DNA of 64,000 nucleotides from an uncultured Gammaproteobacteria bacterium (GCA_913060495.1 CAJXRP010000004.1:124001-188000); one strand, 5' to 3'. Positions 17,211 to 26,242 are shown, numbered from the stretch's first letter. A program made the numbers and translations. Notes: generated by a model from the sequence alone, not told the origin.

Positions 17211-18044
17211 CTATTCTGCCTCCGCTCCCTTGCGCAGATGACCGTAAATGAGCTCCTCTGTAAATTCAACACATTTGAATTCAAGTATCTGCATATTCTC
17301 ATCCACTCTTCGGTAAAGCGGAAACCGTAAAGTCCATGCCTCGGTATACACATTGGGATCCTCTAACGTTGCCTCGTAGATGAGGGTATTTGGTCCCAGA
17401 TGCGTGTAACGCTCGGTGACTCGCAGCGCGTCACTGTGATGATTTCCTGCATGATCCAACCATGTATCAGGCACCTGATCAGTCACATCAATGACGAGGC
17501 TATCGCCTTCGAAATGCCCTCGAGAATGGCCCATCCAACTAAATATCGGAGCCTCGAAATCAGGGCGATTCATATACACAATACGACTTGCGCTAGCAAA
17601 CTCATATGCCATTACAACATGCTCTGGAGACTGAATAATTTGAAAGGGAAACGGCAGGTAGTTCGCTCTAGGCACACCCGGCATATAACATTTCACTATC
17701 GGATCTAAGGACAACCATTCTGCCTTATTTTCCAGCTGTTTGGTGCGAGCATCCGCGGTATAAGGGATATTCCCCCCCTCTACGACGCCCAATCCGGCAG
17801 GAATTGCTCCTATCGCCCCTAACTCTGCGAGTGGGCCGAAATCTGCTGCATGGGGCTCTACGTTCCAATGCGCACTACCGATTGCCTGCCAGATACCATT
17901 AAAGTCCGGCTTTCCATCAGCGGTTTTTGGGACAAAGTCACTCTCTGCTGCCACGCTGGCAACGCTCAACGCTGCCAAGATCGGCGCAACTAGCAGCCCC
18001 AAAAAGCGAGACCTTAAGGCATTTTTTAGCGGATAGTTCGTCAT
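17211..18044 (-). CDS. Exported protein of unknown function (FNGIWQ type)
   Basis: 277 aa with a signal peptide (hydrophobic about 13-32, cleavage VAAES). The mature N-terminus reads PKTADGKPDFNGIWQ, a start seen in a widespread family of exported proteins in Acidobacteria and marine proteobacteria that often neighbours small DUF membrane proteins. The rest is beta-rich with conserved-looking GHSRGHFEGDSLVIDV and HSDALRVTERY segments. No catalytic motif is recognised. It is divergent from the two DUF6644-like membrane genes and ends at a strong terminator. Confidence 0.7.
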   Translation of the reverse strand: MTNYPLKNALRSRFLGLLVAPILAALSVASVAAESDFVPKTADGKPDFNGIWQAIGSAHWNVEPHAADFGPLAELGAIGAIPAGLGVVEGGNIPYTADARTKQLENKAEWLSLDPIVKCYMPGVPRANYLPFPFQIIQSPEHVVMAYEFASASRIVYMNRPDFEAPIFSWMGHSRGHFEGDSLVIDVTDQVPDTWLDHAGNHHSDALRVTERYTHLGPNTLIYEATLEDPNVYTEAWTLRFPLYRRVDENMQILEFKCVEFTEELIYGHLRKGAEAE

Positions 18045-18143
18045 TAGTGGCTCCCCTATTCTTATTTTTAACTACCATATCACTTTCAGCAGAACAGCCA
18101 AATTCTAAATAACATCCAATACGGTGAGCACGAGAATTTCATA

Positions 18144-18716
18144 TTGACAGAAGCACCATGCTGCACTGAGTATTCAACATCAGAATCATACTGCTCACTA
18201 AGCAATTTTGCTGCAAGGTTGGACAAACTGGAAACACTAGCCAGACTGGAAGAAACTGCGCTCAGCGTATTGATGCGGGAATCAGGGATAGCCTTTTTCG
18301 GCTCTCTAATCCTGCATTCACTCGCTATGGCCTTCGTCGTGGGGATAAACTTCGCGATAGCATTTCGACTCATTGGCTTCGCACCCCGTATAAAAATAGC
18401 AGCCCTCAGTCGTTTCTATCTAATACACTGGTACGCTGCAGCTCTGATCTTCATCTCCGGAACTGCTTTGTTGTTAGCCTATCCAGCCAAGGCGCTTACC
18501 AATCCAGTGTTCTATATAAAGCTTTGCGCAGTAGTAATTGGCCTGCTGATAAGCAAGCGCATTCAAAATACCTTTGCATATAAACCTGATGTATTGGTTG
18601 ATAGCTCCTCCATCAAACTCGCTTATCTATCTATAGCGCTATGGGCAATCACCTTGACCGCTGGACGATTCTTAGCCTACACCTACAGCATCCTTCTCGC
18701 CTCGCGCTTTTACTGA
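18144..18716 (+). CDS. Small polytopic membrane protein (DUF6644-like), copy 1
   Basis: Up to 190 aa with four membrane helices in the C-terminal 165 residues. The MRES motif at the head of helix 1, followed by HSLAMAFVVG, and a second His-containing helix (LIHWYAAALIF) resemble DUF6644/DUF2214-like four-helix proteins that may bind haem. The listed start is a TTG giving an unconserved 25-residue extension. A TTG at 18219 would give a start closer to the family. It is followed by a second related protein, whose start overlaps or abuts its stop. Confidence 0.6.
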   Translation: MTEAPCCTEYSTSESYCSLSNFAARLDKLETLARLEETALSVLMRESGIAFFGSLILHSLAMAFVVGINFAIAFRLIGFAPRIKIAALSRFYLIHWYAAALIFISGTALLLAYPAKALTNPVFYIKLCAVVIGLLISKRIQNTFAYKPDVLVDSSSIKLAYLSIALWAITLTAGRFLAYTYSILLASRFY

Positions 18717-18722
18717 GTGACC

Positions 18723-19229
18723 ATGATTGATTTCCTACTCAACTTCTCGCAAGCCACCGGCATATATGCCTTCATGAATTCCGCTTGGGGCTGGCCAATA
18801 GCCGAGTCCTTACATTTCTTTGGACTCTGCTTACTAATCGGTACCGTCGGCTTATTTGATCTTCGCATGATGGGTTTCGCGGATGACATTTCACTCTCAC
18901 AGCTGCATCGATTAATACCGATCGGAGTGGCTGGTTATTTAGTAAATGTAATCACCGGCACGATGTTCTTGAGCACTGCTCCAGATCAATACCTCTTCAA
19001 TCCCGCAGTACAGTCGAAATTATTCTTCATGCTGATCGCCGGCATCAATATGATGTTTTTCTATGGAACTACCGCCGCTGCAGTTAAATCCGGAGCCAAG
19101 GCTTCACCCATAATTTTAAGGGCCAAGATCATGGGGGGCATTTCCCTCTTCTGCTGGTGTGCTGTAATCATTTGCGGCCGACTTATAACCTACTACCGCC
19201 CTCCCTATCATTGGTGTCTATGGTGCTAG
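18723..19229 (+). CDS. Small polytopic membrane protein (DUF6644-like), copy 2
   Basis: 168 aa, four membrane helices. It starts MIDFLLNFSQATG and carries the family pattern WPIAESLHFFGLCLLIGTVGLFDLRMMG, with a His in helix 1 and another after it (LHRLIPIGV). A GTG two codons upstream is an alternative start. It sits directly behind copy 1, so the two may form a heterodimer in the inner membrane. A haem-linked or electron-transfer role fits the neighbouring SURF1 and cytochrome c genes, but is inference. Confidence 0.68.
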   Translation: MIDFLLNFSQATGIYAFMNSAWGWPIAESLHFFGLCLLIGTVGLFDLRMMGFADDISLSQLHRLIPIGVAGYLVNVITGTMFLSTAPDQYLFNPAVQSKLFFMLIAGINMMFFYGTTAAAVKSGAKASPIILRAKIMGGISLFCWCAVIICGRLITYYRPPYHWCLWC

Positions 19230-19377
19230 TAGTCACTTAAGTGCGCGTTGCAATTGAATTCCCGCCTGATCTGAATTAGTCTTCCTGCCCTTGCCAAACG
19301 TTACATATTTGCTCTCACAGCAGATCTATAAAACCGCACTCACCGTAGTTTAAATATCAACCTCAGAATGGCCCAAA

Positions 19378-20145
19378 ATGAAACTTCGATCAGAACATTC
19401 CATCGGTATATTTCATATCCGCATCAACTGGTTATTCGCAGTCTGCGTGCTTATGACAGCTACCGCCTTTGGCCGACTCGGCTTGTGGCAACTAGATCGA
19501 GCTGCGGAAAAAGTCGAAGCGCAGGCCGCCCTCGTAGTCGAGTCGAGTCTGAATGCCGCTCCTATCGAAAGCATTCCTAATGGGCACTTACATCGCGCAA
19601 ACCCAGAACTACAGAACCGTCATGTCTCATTGAAGGGTGAATTCGTGAATGACCGCACTATCCTGCTATTGGCGGAATTCTTTCAGGGAATGATTGGCTA
19701 CGGCGTGGTGACGCCATTTCGGCTAGAAAGCAATGATCAACTTGTTTTGGTCAACCGAGGCTGGACCACGGGTATCCTGCCGCCGGATACCCCGCCGAAT
19801 CTGCGTCCTGTATCCGGTCCGGTAGAGATTACCGGACAGATCTACGTGCCGGCGGAAAATGAGCGGATACTCGCCAGCCAAATTGATGCATCTGTGTGGC
19901 CTCTGCGCATGCGCAGCCTCGAAATCGATGTAATTACCGATATCATCGATGAACCGTTGTTTCCCTTTGAGATCCGACTAACCGAGGAGCAAGACGGCGT
20001 ACTGGTCCGTCACTGGCCTGCCGTGAATGCCGATGTGAACCAGAACTTATCCTATTCAGTTCAATGGTTTAGCCTCGCTTTATTAGTTCTTTTCGCAAGT
20101 TTACTTGCCAGTAGTAACCTCTGGGCACTACTGCGCGGAAAGTAG
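19378..20145 (+). CDS. SURF1 family cytochrome oxidase assembly protein
   Basis: 255 aa with the SURF1 layout: an N-terminal membrane helix (about 15-33) ending in GRLGLWQLDRAAEK, a periplasmic beta domain with NRGW and GQIYVP segments, and a C-terminal helix (about 228-250) preceded by NLSYSVQWFSLA. SURF1 helps insert haem a into the CuA-type cytochrome c oxidase. No cox structural genes are in the window, so this copy is detached from its usual operon. It lies between DUF6644-like membrane proteins and a cytochrome c/copper enzyme, consistent with a respiratory or copper-redox setting. Confidence 0.85.
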   Translation: MKLRSEHSIGIFHIRINWLFAVCVLMTATAFGRLGLWQLDRAAEKVEAQAALVVESSLNAAPIESIPNGHLHRANPELQNRHVSLKGEFVNDRTILLLAEFFQGMIGYGVVTPFRLESNDQLVLVNRGWTTGILPPDTPPNLRPVSGPVEITGQIYVPAENERILASQIDASVWPLRMRSLEIDVITDIIDEPLFPFEIRLTEEQDGVLVRHWPAVNADVNQNLSYSVQWFSLALLVLFASLLASSNLWALLRGK

Positions 20146-20389
20146 CTTTATAGCTACTATTCTTACCCGCTTAGCCGTGAAACTGACTAATTTCAGAATA
20201 CTCCGAAAATTGCTCAGTTTTCAGCCGACTAGCAGCCTCGAGCCGACGATTATTCGGTCTATTTACCCCCAGAAGAATTCAATTTTTAGCTGAATAATGC
20301 TAATCTTTGCTGGTTAATTAGTAAGCACCGAATTCCATTTTTTTTATCACTAGATTTACGATCAAACGAGCTATGAGGAGTAGCATAAT

Positions 20390-21829
20390 ATGCGAATAAT
20401 TTCCGCAAAATCACTGCTGAGCGGTATGGCAGTAGCAGCAGCAATGTCCATACCGGGTGTATCGCTAGCACAATCGAGCGAAGTTACATTCCATAAGGAT
20501 ATTGAGCCAATTCTGCAGCGCAGCTGCCAGAACTGTCACCGAGCAGGGGGCGCAGGCCCAATGCCACTAGTGACTTATGATCAAGTCGCGCCATTTGCCG
20601 GTCTGATCGAATACAAGACAGCCCTACGCGACCGCGCGGGCGCTATGCCTCCTTGGTACATGGAGAAGGACATCGGTATTCAAGAATACAAAGATGATCC
20701 ATCGCTAAGTGACGAAGAGCTTGCACTGATCTCTACCTGGGCTCGCAGCGGCACACCAAAAGGCGCCGAAGCTGATGCTCCTGAAGCCTTGGTCTTTGAT
20801 GACAGCATGAAGTGGAAGGCCGGTGAGCCCGATCTAGTTGTTGTAATGAACGATGTTACAAAACTAGCGGGCACGCCTGACTGGTGGGGTGAGATTGATT
20901 ACATTCCTACAGGCTTAGAAGAAGACCGCTATGTGAAATCTGTCGAAGTCGTGGAAGTTAACGATGTTGACAACCAAGCCGGCACTGGCAGAGATACTGT
21001 TGGTGGGGCGTACATTTTCCACCACATGATCTGGGGTACAGCGATTCTTGACGAAAATGGCGAACGTGGCTCTGGCATCAATATCCCATGGCCTGTCCAT
21101 GAAGTTGGCAGAAATGCTGACATCTTCGACCAAGATGCGGGCCGCCTCCTGAAGGCTGGATCGTCCATTGTTTCCGACTCCGTGCATATGCACTCTAACG
21201 GTCGCGATACGACTGCTCATATGGAAGTGGGTTTTCGATTCCATCCCAAAGGTTATGAGCCTAAGTATCAAAATGCTTTCATCGGTCTAGGTAACGGCGT
21301 AGACATCAGCATTACTGGTAACGAGAAAGATCAAGAGCTTCACGCCTACACTGTGCTTAACCAGCACACTAAGGTCGTTTCCTTCGAACCACACTTGCAC
21401 GCCCCGGGCGAGCGCATGTGTCTTGAAGCGATTTGGGGCTATACAGTAGAGACTCTTTCTTGTGTTGGCTATGACCACAACTGGGTACGTGGCTATCCTT
21501 ACGCAGAAAACGCAGCACCACTTCTGCCTAAAGGCACTATCCTGCACATCGTTGGTTACATGAACAACACAGAGACTAACCCGAACGTTCCTGATCCACG
21601 TAACTGGCAGGGTTCTGGTAACCGCTCCGTAACGAACATGTTCATCGATTTGGGCATACGCGTTACATTGTCTGATGATCAATTCTTCGAAGCTATGGAA
21701 GATAGACGTCAGGCACTCGATTTGGGGCCGAACGATCACGTGATCGGCTGCCCTCTTTGCTTGGCACCTCTAGTAGCTCCTGTCGCTGAAGCTGAAAGCG
21801 AAGATGCAAACGACGTCGCTGGTAATTAA
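20390..21829 (+). CDS. Cytochrome c fused to a PHM-like type II copper monooxygenase domain
   Basis: 479 aa with a signal peptide (cleavage near SLAQSS). Residues 30-120 are a mono-haem cytochrome c: C46-Q-N-C49-H50, with MPPW (M86) as a likely distal Met. Residues 165-440 show the ligand pattern of peptidylglycine-hydroxylating and dopamine-beta monooxygenases: a HH pair (H211-H212 in FHHMIWG), H266-x-H268 (VHMHSNG), H335-x-H337 (EPHLHAPG) and a late Met (M417 in VTNMFID). A CxxC (C454, C457) follows. This predicts a periplasmic two-copper oxidase fed by its own haem. The start has AGGAG 9 bases upstream. It is followed after 19 bases by the first of two secreted paralogues. Confidence 0.8.
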   Translation: MRIISAKSLLSGMAVAAAMSIPGVSLAQSSEVTFHKDIEPILQRSCQNCHRAGGAGPMPLVTYDQVAPFAGLIEYKTALRDRAGAMPPWYMEKDIGIQEYKDDPSLSDEELALISTWARSGTPKGAEADAPEALVFDDSMKWKAGEPDLVVVMNDVTKLAGTPDWWGEIDYIPTGLEEDRYVKSVEVVEVNDVDNQAGTGRDTVGGAYIFHHMIWGTAILDENGERGSGINIPWPVHEVGRNADIFDQDAGRLLKAGSSIVSDSVHMHSNGRDTTAHMEVGFRFHPKGYEPKYQNAFIGLGNGVDISITGNEKDQELHAYTVLNQHTKVVSFEPHLHAPGERMCLEAIWGYTVETLSCVGYDHNWVRGYPYAENAAPLLPKGTILHIVGYMNNTETNPNVPDPRNWQGSGNRSVTNMFIDLGIRVTLSDDQFFEAMEDRRQALDLGPNDHVIGCPLCLAPLVAPVAEAESEDANDVAGN

Positions 21830-21848
21830 TTGAGGTTGTACTAGAAAC

Positions 21849-22781
21849 ATGAGCAAGCTAACTAGTAAAGCAATCAGCAGAGCTCACACTCTGCTGATTG
21901 CAGTTTTTTTATTAGGCACTTCTAGTGCTGTTGTCGCCGATACATTTCAGTACGGACAACACATTGAACCAGCCTACGAAGGATGGCGCCCGAATGCGGA
22001 TGGTACATTCAGTTTCATGTTTGGTTACATGAATGAGAACTGGACAGAACAACCGGATGTGGACGTTGGAGACAATAACTTCTTCTCTCCAGGGGAAGCC
22101 GATCGGGGTCAACCTACTCATTTCCTGCCGCGCAGAAACCGCTTCACCTTTGAAGTCGTCGTTCCTGCCGATTGGGGTGAGCGCGAATTGGTTTGGACGC
22201 TAAATGTTAACGGTATCGAACGCAAAGCGTATGCAACCATGAAGGCCGATTATCTCGTCGATAACATGGTCATCGCTTCGGAAACAGGCTCCTTAGGCGC
22301 TGGCACGAGCAGCCCAGAATCCCGAGCTAATATCGCACCCTCCGTAACAATTCAGGGCGATGATATACGTACCGCACGAGTTGGCGAAGAGATTAGCTTC
22401 GTTACTCAAGTAATAGATGACGGTCTTCCAGTATCTCGACGGGAGAGCAGCATCGAGGAAGGCGCTCTAAAACGTCGCATGATGCGACCTCCTACACGAA
22501 TCACTGTTGGCAAGGTAAACGGTTTGTTCTTATCTTGGAACAAGTACCGCGGGCCAGGCAATGTGACTTTTGATCCACCAATGCCGAAGCCTTGGGAAGA
22601 CACGCGAACTTCAGCAAATTCGCCTTGGGGTGCACTTTGGTTGCCACCTGAGGTGCCAGAGGACGGCTTATACGAGGTCACGGCGACTTTCGATGAGCCC
22701 GGCACATATATACTCTGGGGTCGCGCAGATGATGGCGGCCTTTATCACGACGGCTACATCACAGTAAATGTTAGCGAATAG
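21849..22781 (+). CDS. Secreted beta-rich protein, tandem paralogue A
   Basis: 310 aa, signal peptide to about residue 31. Not assigned to a named family. The mature protein has a YEGWRPNADGTFSFMFGYMNENW start, a central THFLPRRNRFTFEVVVP strand pair, and ends with a DEPGTYILWGRADDGGLYHD segment, a beta-sandwich-like pattern. It closely resembles the protein at 23075-24034 along its whole length, so the two arose by tandem duplication. It lies in an operon right after the cytochrome c/PHM-like enzyme and may be its accessory or substrate-binding partner. Confidence 0.7.
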   Translation: MSKLTSKAISRAHTLLIAVFLLGTSSAVVADTFQYGQHIEPAYEGWRPNADGTFSFMFGYMNENWTEQPDVDVGDNNFFSPGEADRGQPTHFLPRRNRFTFEVVVPADWGERELVWTLNVNGIERKAYATMKADYLVDNMVIASETGSLGAGTSSPESRANIAPSVTIQGDDIRTARVGEEISFVTQVIDDGLPVSRRESSIEEGALKRRMMRPPTRITVGKVNGLFLSWNKYRGPGNVTFDPPMPKPWEDTRTSANSPWGALWLPPEVPEDGLYEVTATFDEPGTYILWGRADDGGLYHDGYITVNVSE

Positions 22782-22799
22782 ACAATAAAAGGGGAACGT

Positions 22800-22862
22800 A
22801 TGCCCATTGATGCTCTGCAAATCCAGCAGGCAGAAACTCATACCTTGGCACGAAAGGCATGA
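22800..22862 (+). CDS. Candidate 20-residue peptide ORF
   Basis: ATG preceded by a strong Shine-Dalgarno (AAAAGGGGAACGT), giving a 20-aa peptide beginning MPIDALQIQ and ending LARKA. It starts 18 bases after paralogue A and is followed 41 bases later by a strong terminator. No relatives are known to me. It could be a chance frame, a leader peptide or a small secreted or regulatory peptide. Confidence 0.35.
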   Translation: MPIDALQIQQAETHTLARKA

Positions 22863-22903
22863 GGGGGCCGTTCCAAGCATTAGATAATTACTTATTGAAC
22901 TTA

Positions 22904-22935
22904 GGGGACACAATGACTAACGTGTCCCCTTTTTA
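22904..22935 (+). terminator. Rho-independent terminator closing the copper-monooxygenase operon
   Basis: Stem GGGGACAC/GTGTCCCC (8 bp, loop of 10) followed by TTTTTATT. It separates paralogue A from paralogue B, so B has its own promoter in 22936-23074. Confidence 0.9.
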
Positions 22936-23074
22936 TTGTCTAAATTTTAACAAGCTTTCGTGGCAACTAGGTCAATACTGATGTTGCTAGAATTGATCCG
23001 GGTCAACATGATGAACTGCTCGAATCATTACTCTTGGACCCAAGAAATAATAACTAACAACAAAAAAATCGTTA

Positions 23075-24034
23075 GTGGGGAATAGCATGAATCAATATTC
23101 AAAGAACAAAATAACATGGCTAGCAGGATTAATTTTCTTCTCAATCCTGGGTACTCAATCGGCTCTCGCACAACTCAGCTACCGCTCCGGCGCTGAGATC
23201 GAGCCCGGCTATGAAGGCTGGCGTGAGAACGATAATGGAACGTACAGTCTGATTTTTGGGTACATGAATGAAAACTGGGAGGAACAGCCCGACATCCTGG
23301 TTGGCGACAATAACTTTTTTGAACCAGGGACTGCCGATAGAGGCCAGCCTACCCACTTTCTGCCTAGACGAAACAGATTCACATTCGAAGTGGTTGTTCC
23401 CTCAGACTGGGGTGACAGAGAGTTAGTCTGGACGATTACTCACAATGGCGAAACTAACAAAGCCTATGGCACATTAACCACCGACTACCTTATAGACAAT
23501 ATGGTGATCGCATCAGAAACCGGATCACTAGGTGCAGGAACTAGCAGCCCAGAGTCCCGCGCAAACGTTGCTCCTGTTGTCAGCGTGCAAGGCGAAACAG
23601 TTAACGGCTCTATAATCAGAAATGCAAAAGTTGGCGAAGAAGTCGTGCTGCTGACACACGTTGCCGATGATGGCCTGCCAAAACCTCGTAGCAGCACTGC
23701 CACCCGCTCGGAGACTACAGTTCAAGAGCGCATGATGCGGCCACCGCGTCGCACCACTGTTGGCAAGACTAATGGCTTGTTTCTCTCCTGGAATAAATTC
23801 AGGGGGCCCGGAGAAGTTAGCTTCGAACCGGCTCAGGTTAAACCTTGGGAAGATACGCGCACCGCAGCTAATTCGCCTTGGGGTGCTCTTTGGGTCCCTC
23901 CTCCTATTCCAGATGATGGCATGTACGAAGTGAAGGCGACGTTTTCAGAACCCGGCGAGTACGTTCTATGGGCAAGAGGTGATGACGGAGGTCTTTATCA
24001 CGATCAGTACGTCACTGTGAATGTAAGCCGCTAG
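23075..24034 (+). CDS. Secreted beta-rich protein, tandem paralogue B
   Basis: 319 aa, signal peptide ending near ALAQ. The same domain plan as paralogue A: YEGWRENDNGTYSLIFGYM, THFLPRRNRFTFEVVVP, NMVIASETGSLGAGTSSPES, and a closing FSEPGEYVLWARGDDGG. It is separated from A by a terminator and has its own Shine-Dalgarno (GTGGGGAATAGC). Separate promoters suggest different expression conditions for the two copies. Function unknown; a periplasmic carbohydrate- or copper-binding partner is possible. Confidence 0.7.
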   Translation: MGNSMNQYSKNKITWLAGLIFFSILGTQSALAQLSYRSGAEIEPGYEGWRENDNGTYSLIFGYMNENWEEQPDILVGDNNFFEPGTADRGQPTHFLPRRNRFTFEVVVPSDWGDRELVWTITHNGETNKAYGTLTTDYLIDNMVIASETGSLGAGTSSPESRANVAPVVSVQGETVNGSIIRNAKVGEEVVLLTHVADDGLPKPRSSTATRSETTVQERMMRPPRRTTVGKTNGLFLSWNKFRGPGEVSFEPAQVKPWEDTRTAANSPWGALWVPPPIPDDGMYEVKATFSEPGEYVLWARGDDGGLYHDQYVTVNVSR

Positions 24035-24036
24035 AC

Positions 24037-24651
24037 TTAGCGAGGCTCGGCGGGTAAGTCTAGTGCTTGTCCCGCCTGCCCGTCTTCCAACTTGATCGTG
24101 AAAGGTGGATCGTAGCTAGGCTGATCTTGATTGAGGATGATATTAGTAGGTGGCGGCCTAACATAACGAGTATTAGGACCAGCGCTTATAGATTCCAGCA
24201 CTAGTGCTTCTGCAGCCTTAATCGCCGACGGCGCCTCTGCTTCTGGGCCAAATGAAAAACTAAAACTCCCTCTTATAAGACGATCATTCGTTGCAAGAAT
24301 TGCCCAATCCGCAGTGTAATAAGTAGCCTTTGTCAGCTCTGGGATAGGCCATAGGAATTTTTCTTGTGTAGTGGGGTCATAACGAAAGTCAATATCCACC
24401 CAGTCACGCAATTCATTACGAAGGGTTAATTTAACCAAGCGTACATCGTAAGGAAACATCAACTGAAGCTGGCCAGGGGCTTCGAGCAAGACGCTATCAT
24501 CTTCAGGCACAGTTTCTGTTTCTATACTTATTCCTGTAATATCTTCAGTTTGAAGAGTCAGGCCGACCTGAGGGGTCTGTGCAGTGGCAGGATGCCATAG
24601 CCCTAAACTCAGGAGAGCAATACCTAGTATCTGGAAAGAGTCTGATTTCAA
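24037..24651 (-). CDS. CopC-like exported protein without the copper ligands, copy 1
   Basis: 204 aa from a TTG preceded by GTGGAATAGCA; a TTG 12 codons earlier is the alternative. Signal peptide to about residue 25 (ATAQ). The central part (VLLEAPGQLQLMFPYDVRLVKL ... GSFSFSFG) is a CopC-type beta-sandwich, but the Asp-x-His of the Cu(II) site is replaced (NDRLIRGSFSF) and no mature N-terminal His is seen. It ends only 2 bases from the stop of paralogue B on the other strand. A second protein of the same kind lies at 25684. Confidence 0.65.
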   Translation of the reverse strand: MKSDSFQILGIALLSLGLWHPATAQTPQVGLTLQTEDITGISIETETVPEDDSVLLEAPGQLQLMFPYDVRLVKLTLRNELRDWVDIDFRYDPTTQEKFLWPIPELTKATYYTADWAILATNDRLIRGSFSFSFGPEAEAPSAIKAAEALVLESISAGPNTRYVRPPPTNIILNQDQPSYDPPFTIKLEDGQAGQALDLPAEPR

Positions 24652-24798
24652 TGCTATTCCACTTTTGATCCCGCCATAGCAATACAAACCATTACTACGA
24701 CAACGAAAAACTGATGACGAAGAGTATCATCGTCGACCATATTTGGGAAATACGACGGCGATATTTAGGCAAGAATTACAGAATATAGAAGGCTAATA

Positions 24799-25596
24799 AT
24801 GCACGACATAAATTTAGAAGACATACTTACAAATCTCGAGAATAGCGATTCGAATAGCACGCATTTTAGTGAAAATTGGTCCCAGGGGCGCTCAGCATAT
24901 GGCGGCTTATCCGCCGCATTTGCAGTCACCGCAATGCGCAAAAAGCTAGCCCAGCCACAAACCATTCGTTCCCTAATGGTTTCCTTTATTGCCCCAGTAG
25001 CTCCCGGAGAGGTTCTTGTAGAGGCAAAGCTATTACGCCAGGGTAAAAACGTCACACAGTGCAGCGCAAACGTTGTTTCTGAGGGGCAGATCGCCCTGCA
25101 AGCCATGGCTGCATTTGGTAATTCTCGCGAGGCTTTCAAGCCAGATACCCAAGACAATAAAGAATTACCGAATCGAGAGAGCGGCATCGCTTTTAGTGAC
25201 AATGCTAAACGCCTGCCACATTTCCTACAGTATTTCGATGGCTGCTGGATCGATGGTGGCATTCCATTCTCGGGAAACTACAAACCTTTTTTGAATATGT
25301 GGGTACGGCACAAACAAGACGTCTCTCGCTTTCCAATCGAGAAAATAATCGCCTTAGCTGACATTCCTCCTCCGGTGCTGCTCTCCCATTTCGACAAACC
25401 TCCGGTGCCTGCCAGCTCGTTGAGCTGGTCTCTCGAATTCATCGAAGCACCAGAAGATATAAAAGGGGAATGGTTCTACATGGAATTCGAGGTGGAAGCC
25501 GCCGCCGATGGTTATACACAGCAGTCAGGTAAAATTTACGATGAACTAGGTCGACTGGTTGCTCTCACCAGGCAATGTATGGTCTATTTCGGCTAA
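24799..25596 (+). CDS. Acyl-CoA thioesterase family protein (TesB-like double hotdog)
   Basis: 265 aa. The N-terminal hotdog (about 15-110) contains NWSQGRSAYGGLSAAF and RSLMVSFIAPVAPGEV; the C-terminal hotdog (about 155-262) contains SRFPIEKIIALADIPPP and ends in RLVALTRQCMVYFG, as in TesB/thioesterase-family-protein members. It should release free acid from acyl-CoA; chain preference unknown. It is a single gene between the two CopC-like genes, unrelated in function to either as far as can be seen. Confidence 0.8.
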   Translation: MHDINLEDILTNLENSDSNSTHFSENWSQGRSAYGGLSAAFAVTAMRKKLAQPQTIRSLMVSFIAPVAPGEVLVEAKLLRQGKNVTQCSANVVSEGQIALQAMAAFGNSREAFKPDTQDNKELPNRESGIAFSDNAKRLPHFLQYFDGCWIDGGIPFSGNYKPFLNMWVRHKQDVSRFPIEKIIALADIPPPVLLSHFDKPPVPASSLSWSLEFIEAPEDIKGEWFYMEFEVEAAADGYTQQSGKIYDELGRLVALTRQCMVYFG

Positions 25597-25683
25597 CGAA
25601 TACTGAGAGAATATCCAATACAATGCTCTCTAAGCGCGAATATCAGATAGAGAGCGATGCGTGTTTTTGTTAAAATCTAAGCA

Positions 25684-26211
25684 ATGAAGCAGTACAAACG
25701 AGGTACGCGGTCGATGAGTTATTACGCATTCAATAGAAAAGCAGGTGTTCTGCTGTTTAGCGCATTGCTTGGGCTGCTAACTACAACCGCGTCATTAGCA
25801 CAGCATACCCACGGAATTCTTACCCCCGGTGTAACTTTTCCTCCGGATGATTCCGTGCTGACTGAAGCACCGCAGATGATCACCATGAGCTTCAGAGTAG
25901 ATGTACGGCTGCTTAAATTGGCCCTGTATACTGCAACTGACGAATGGATTAGCATTAACTTCCAATACGACCCTTCACGAATGAGCCACAGCTTTGTTTT
26001 GCCCATTCCTGGTGATTTACCCGAGTCTGACTACTATACCGCGCGCTGGTCTGTAACAGATGACAGGCGCGGCCTGGTGAACGGAGAGTTTAAATTCGCC
26101 TTTGGCTCAGGTGCAATACCACCGTCCGAGACGATCGAATCTCGAGTAAGCGATAAAGTAGAAGTATTGCCTTCTACCGGCTCCTATCGATATGAAAGAC
26201 CGACTAATTAG
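25684..26211 (+). CDS. CopC-like exported protein without full copper site, copy 2
   Basis: 175 aa, signal peptide ending SLAQ. The mature start is HTHGILTPGV, so N-terminal histidines are available, but the second half of the CopC site (DGH) is missing: the equivalent strand reads DDRRGLVNGEFKFAFG. It matches the protein at 24037 in the VDVRLLKLAL and YYTARWSV segments, so the two are paralogues. An ATG ten codons in (25714) is an alternative start with GAGGTACGC upstream. Periplasmic; function unknown. Confidence 0.68.
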   Translation: MKQYKRGTRSMSYYAFNRKAGVLLFSALLGLLTTTASLAQHTHGILTPGVTFPPDDSVLTEAPQMITMSFRVDVRLLKLALYTATDEWISINFQYDPSRMSHSFVLPIPGDLPESDYYTARWSVTDDRRGLVNGEFKFAFGSGAIPPSETIESRVSDKVEVLPSTGSYRYERPTN

Positions 26212-26242
26212 GACTTAGCAAATCTAGGTTGCCCAACGCGAT

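Noticed and set aside
21287-21739. 150-codon minus-strand frame
   Set aside because: Antisense to the cytochrome c/PHM-like gene; no initiation signal.
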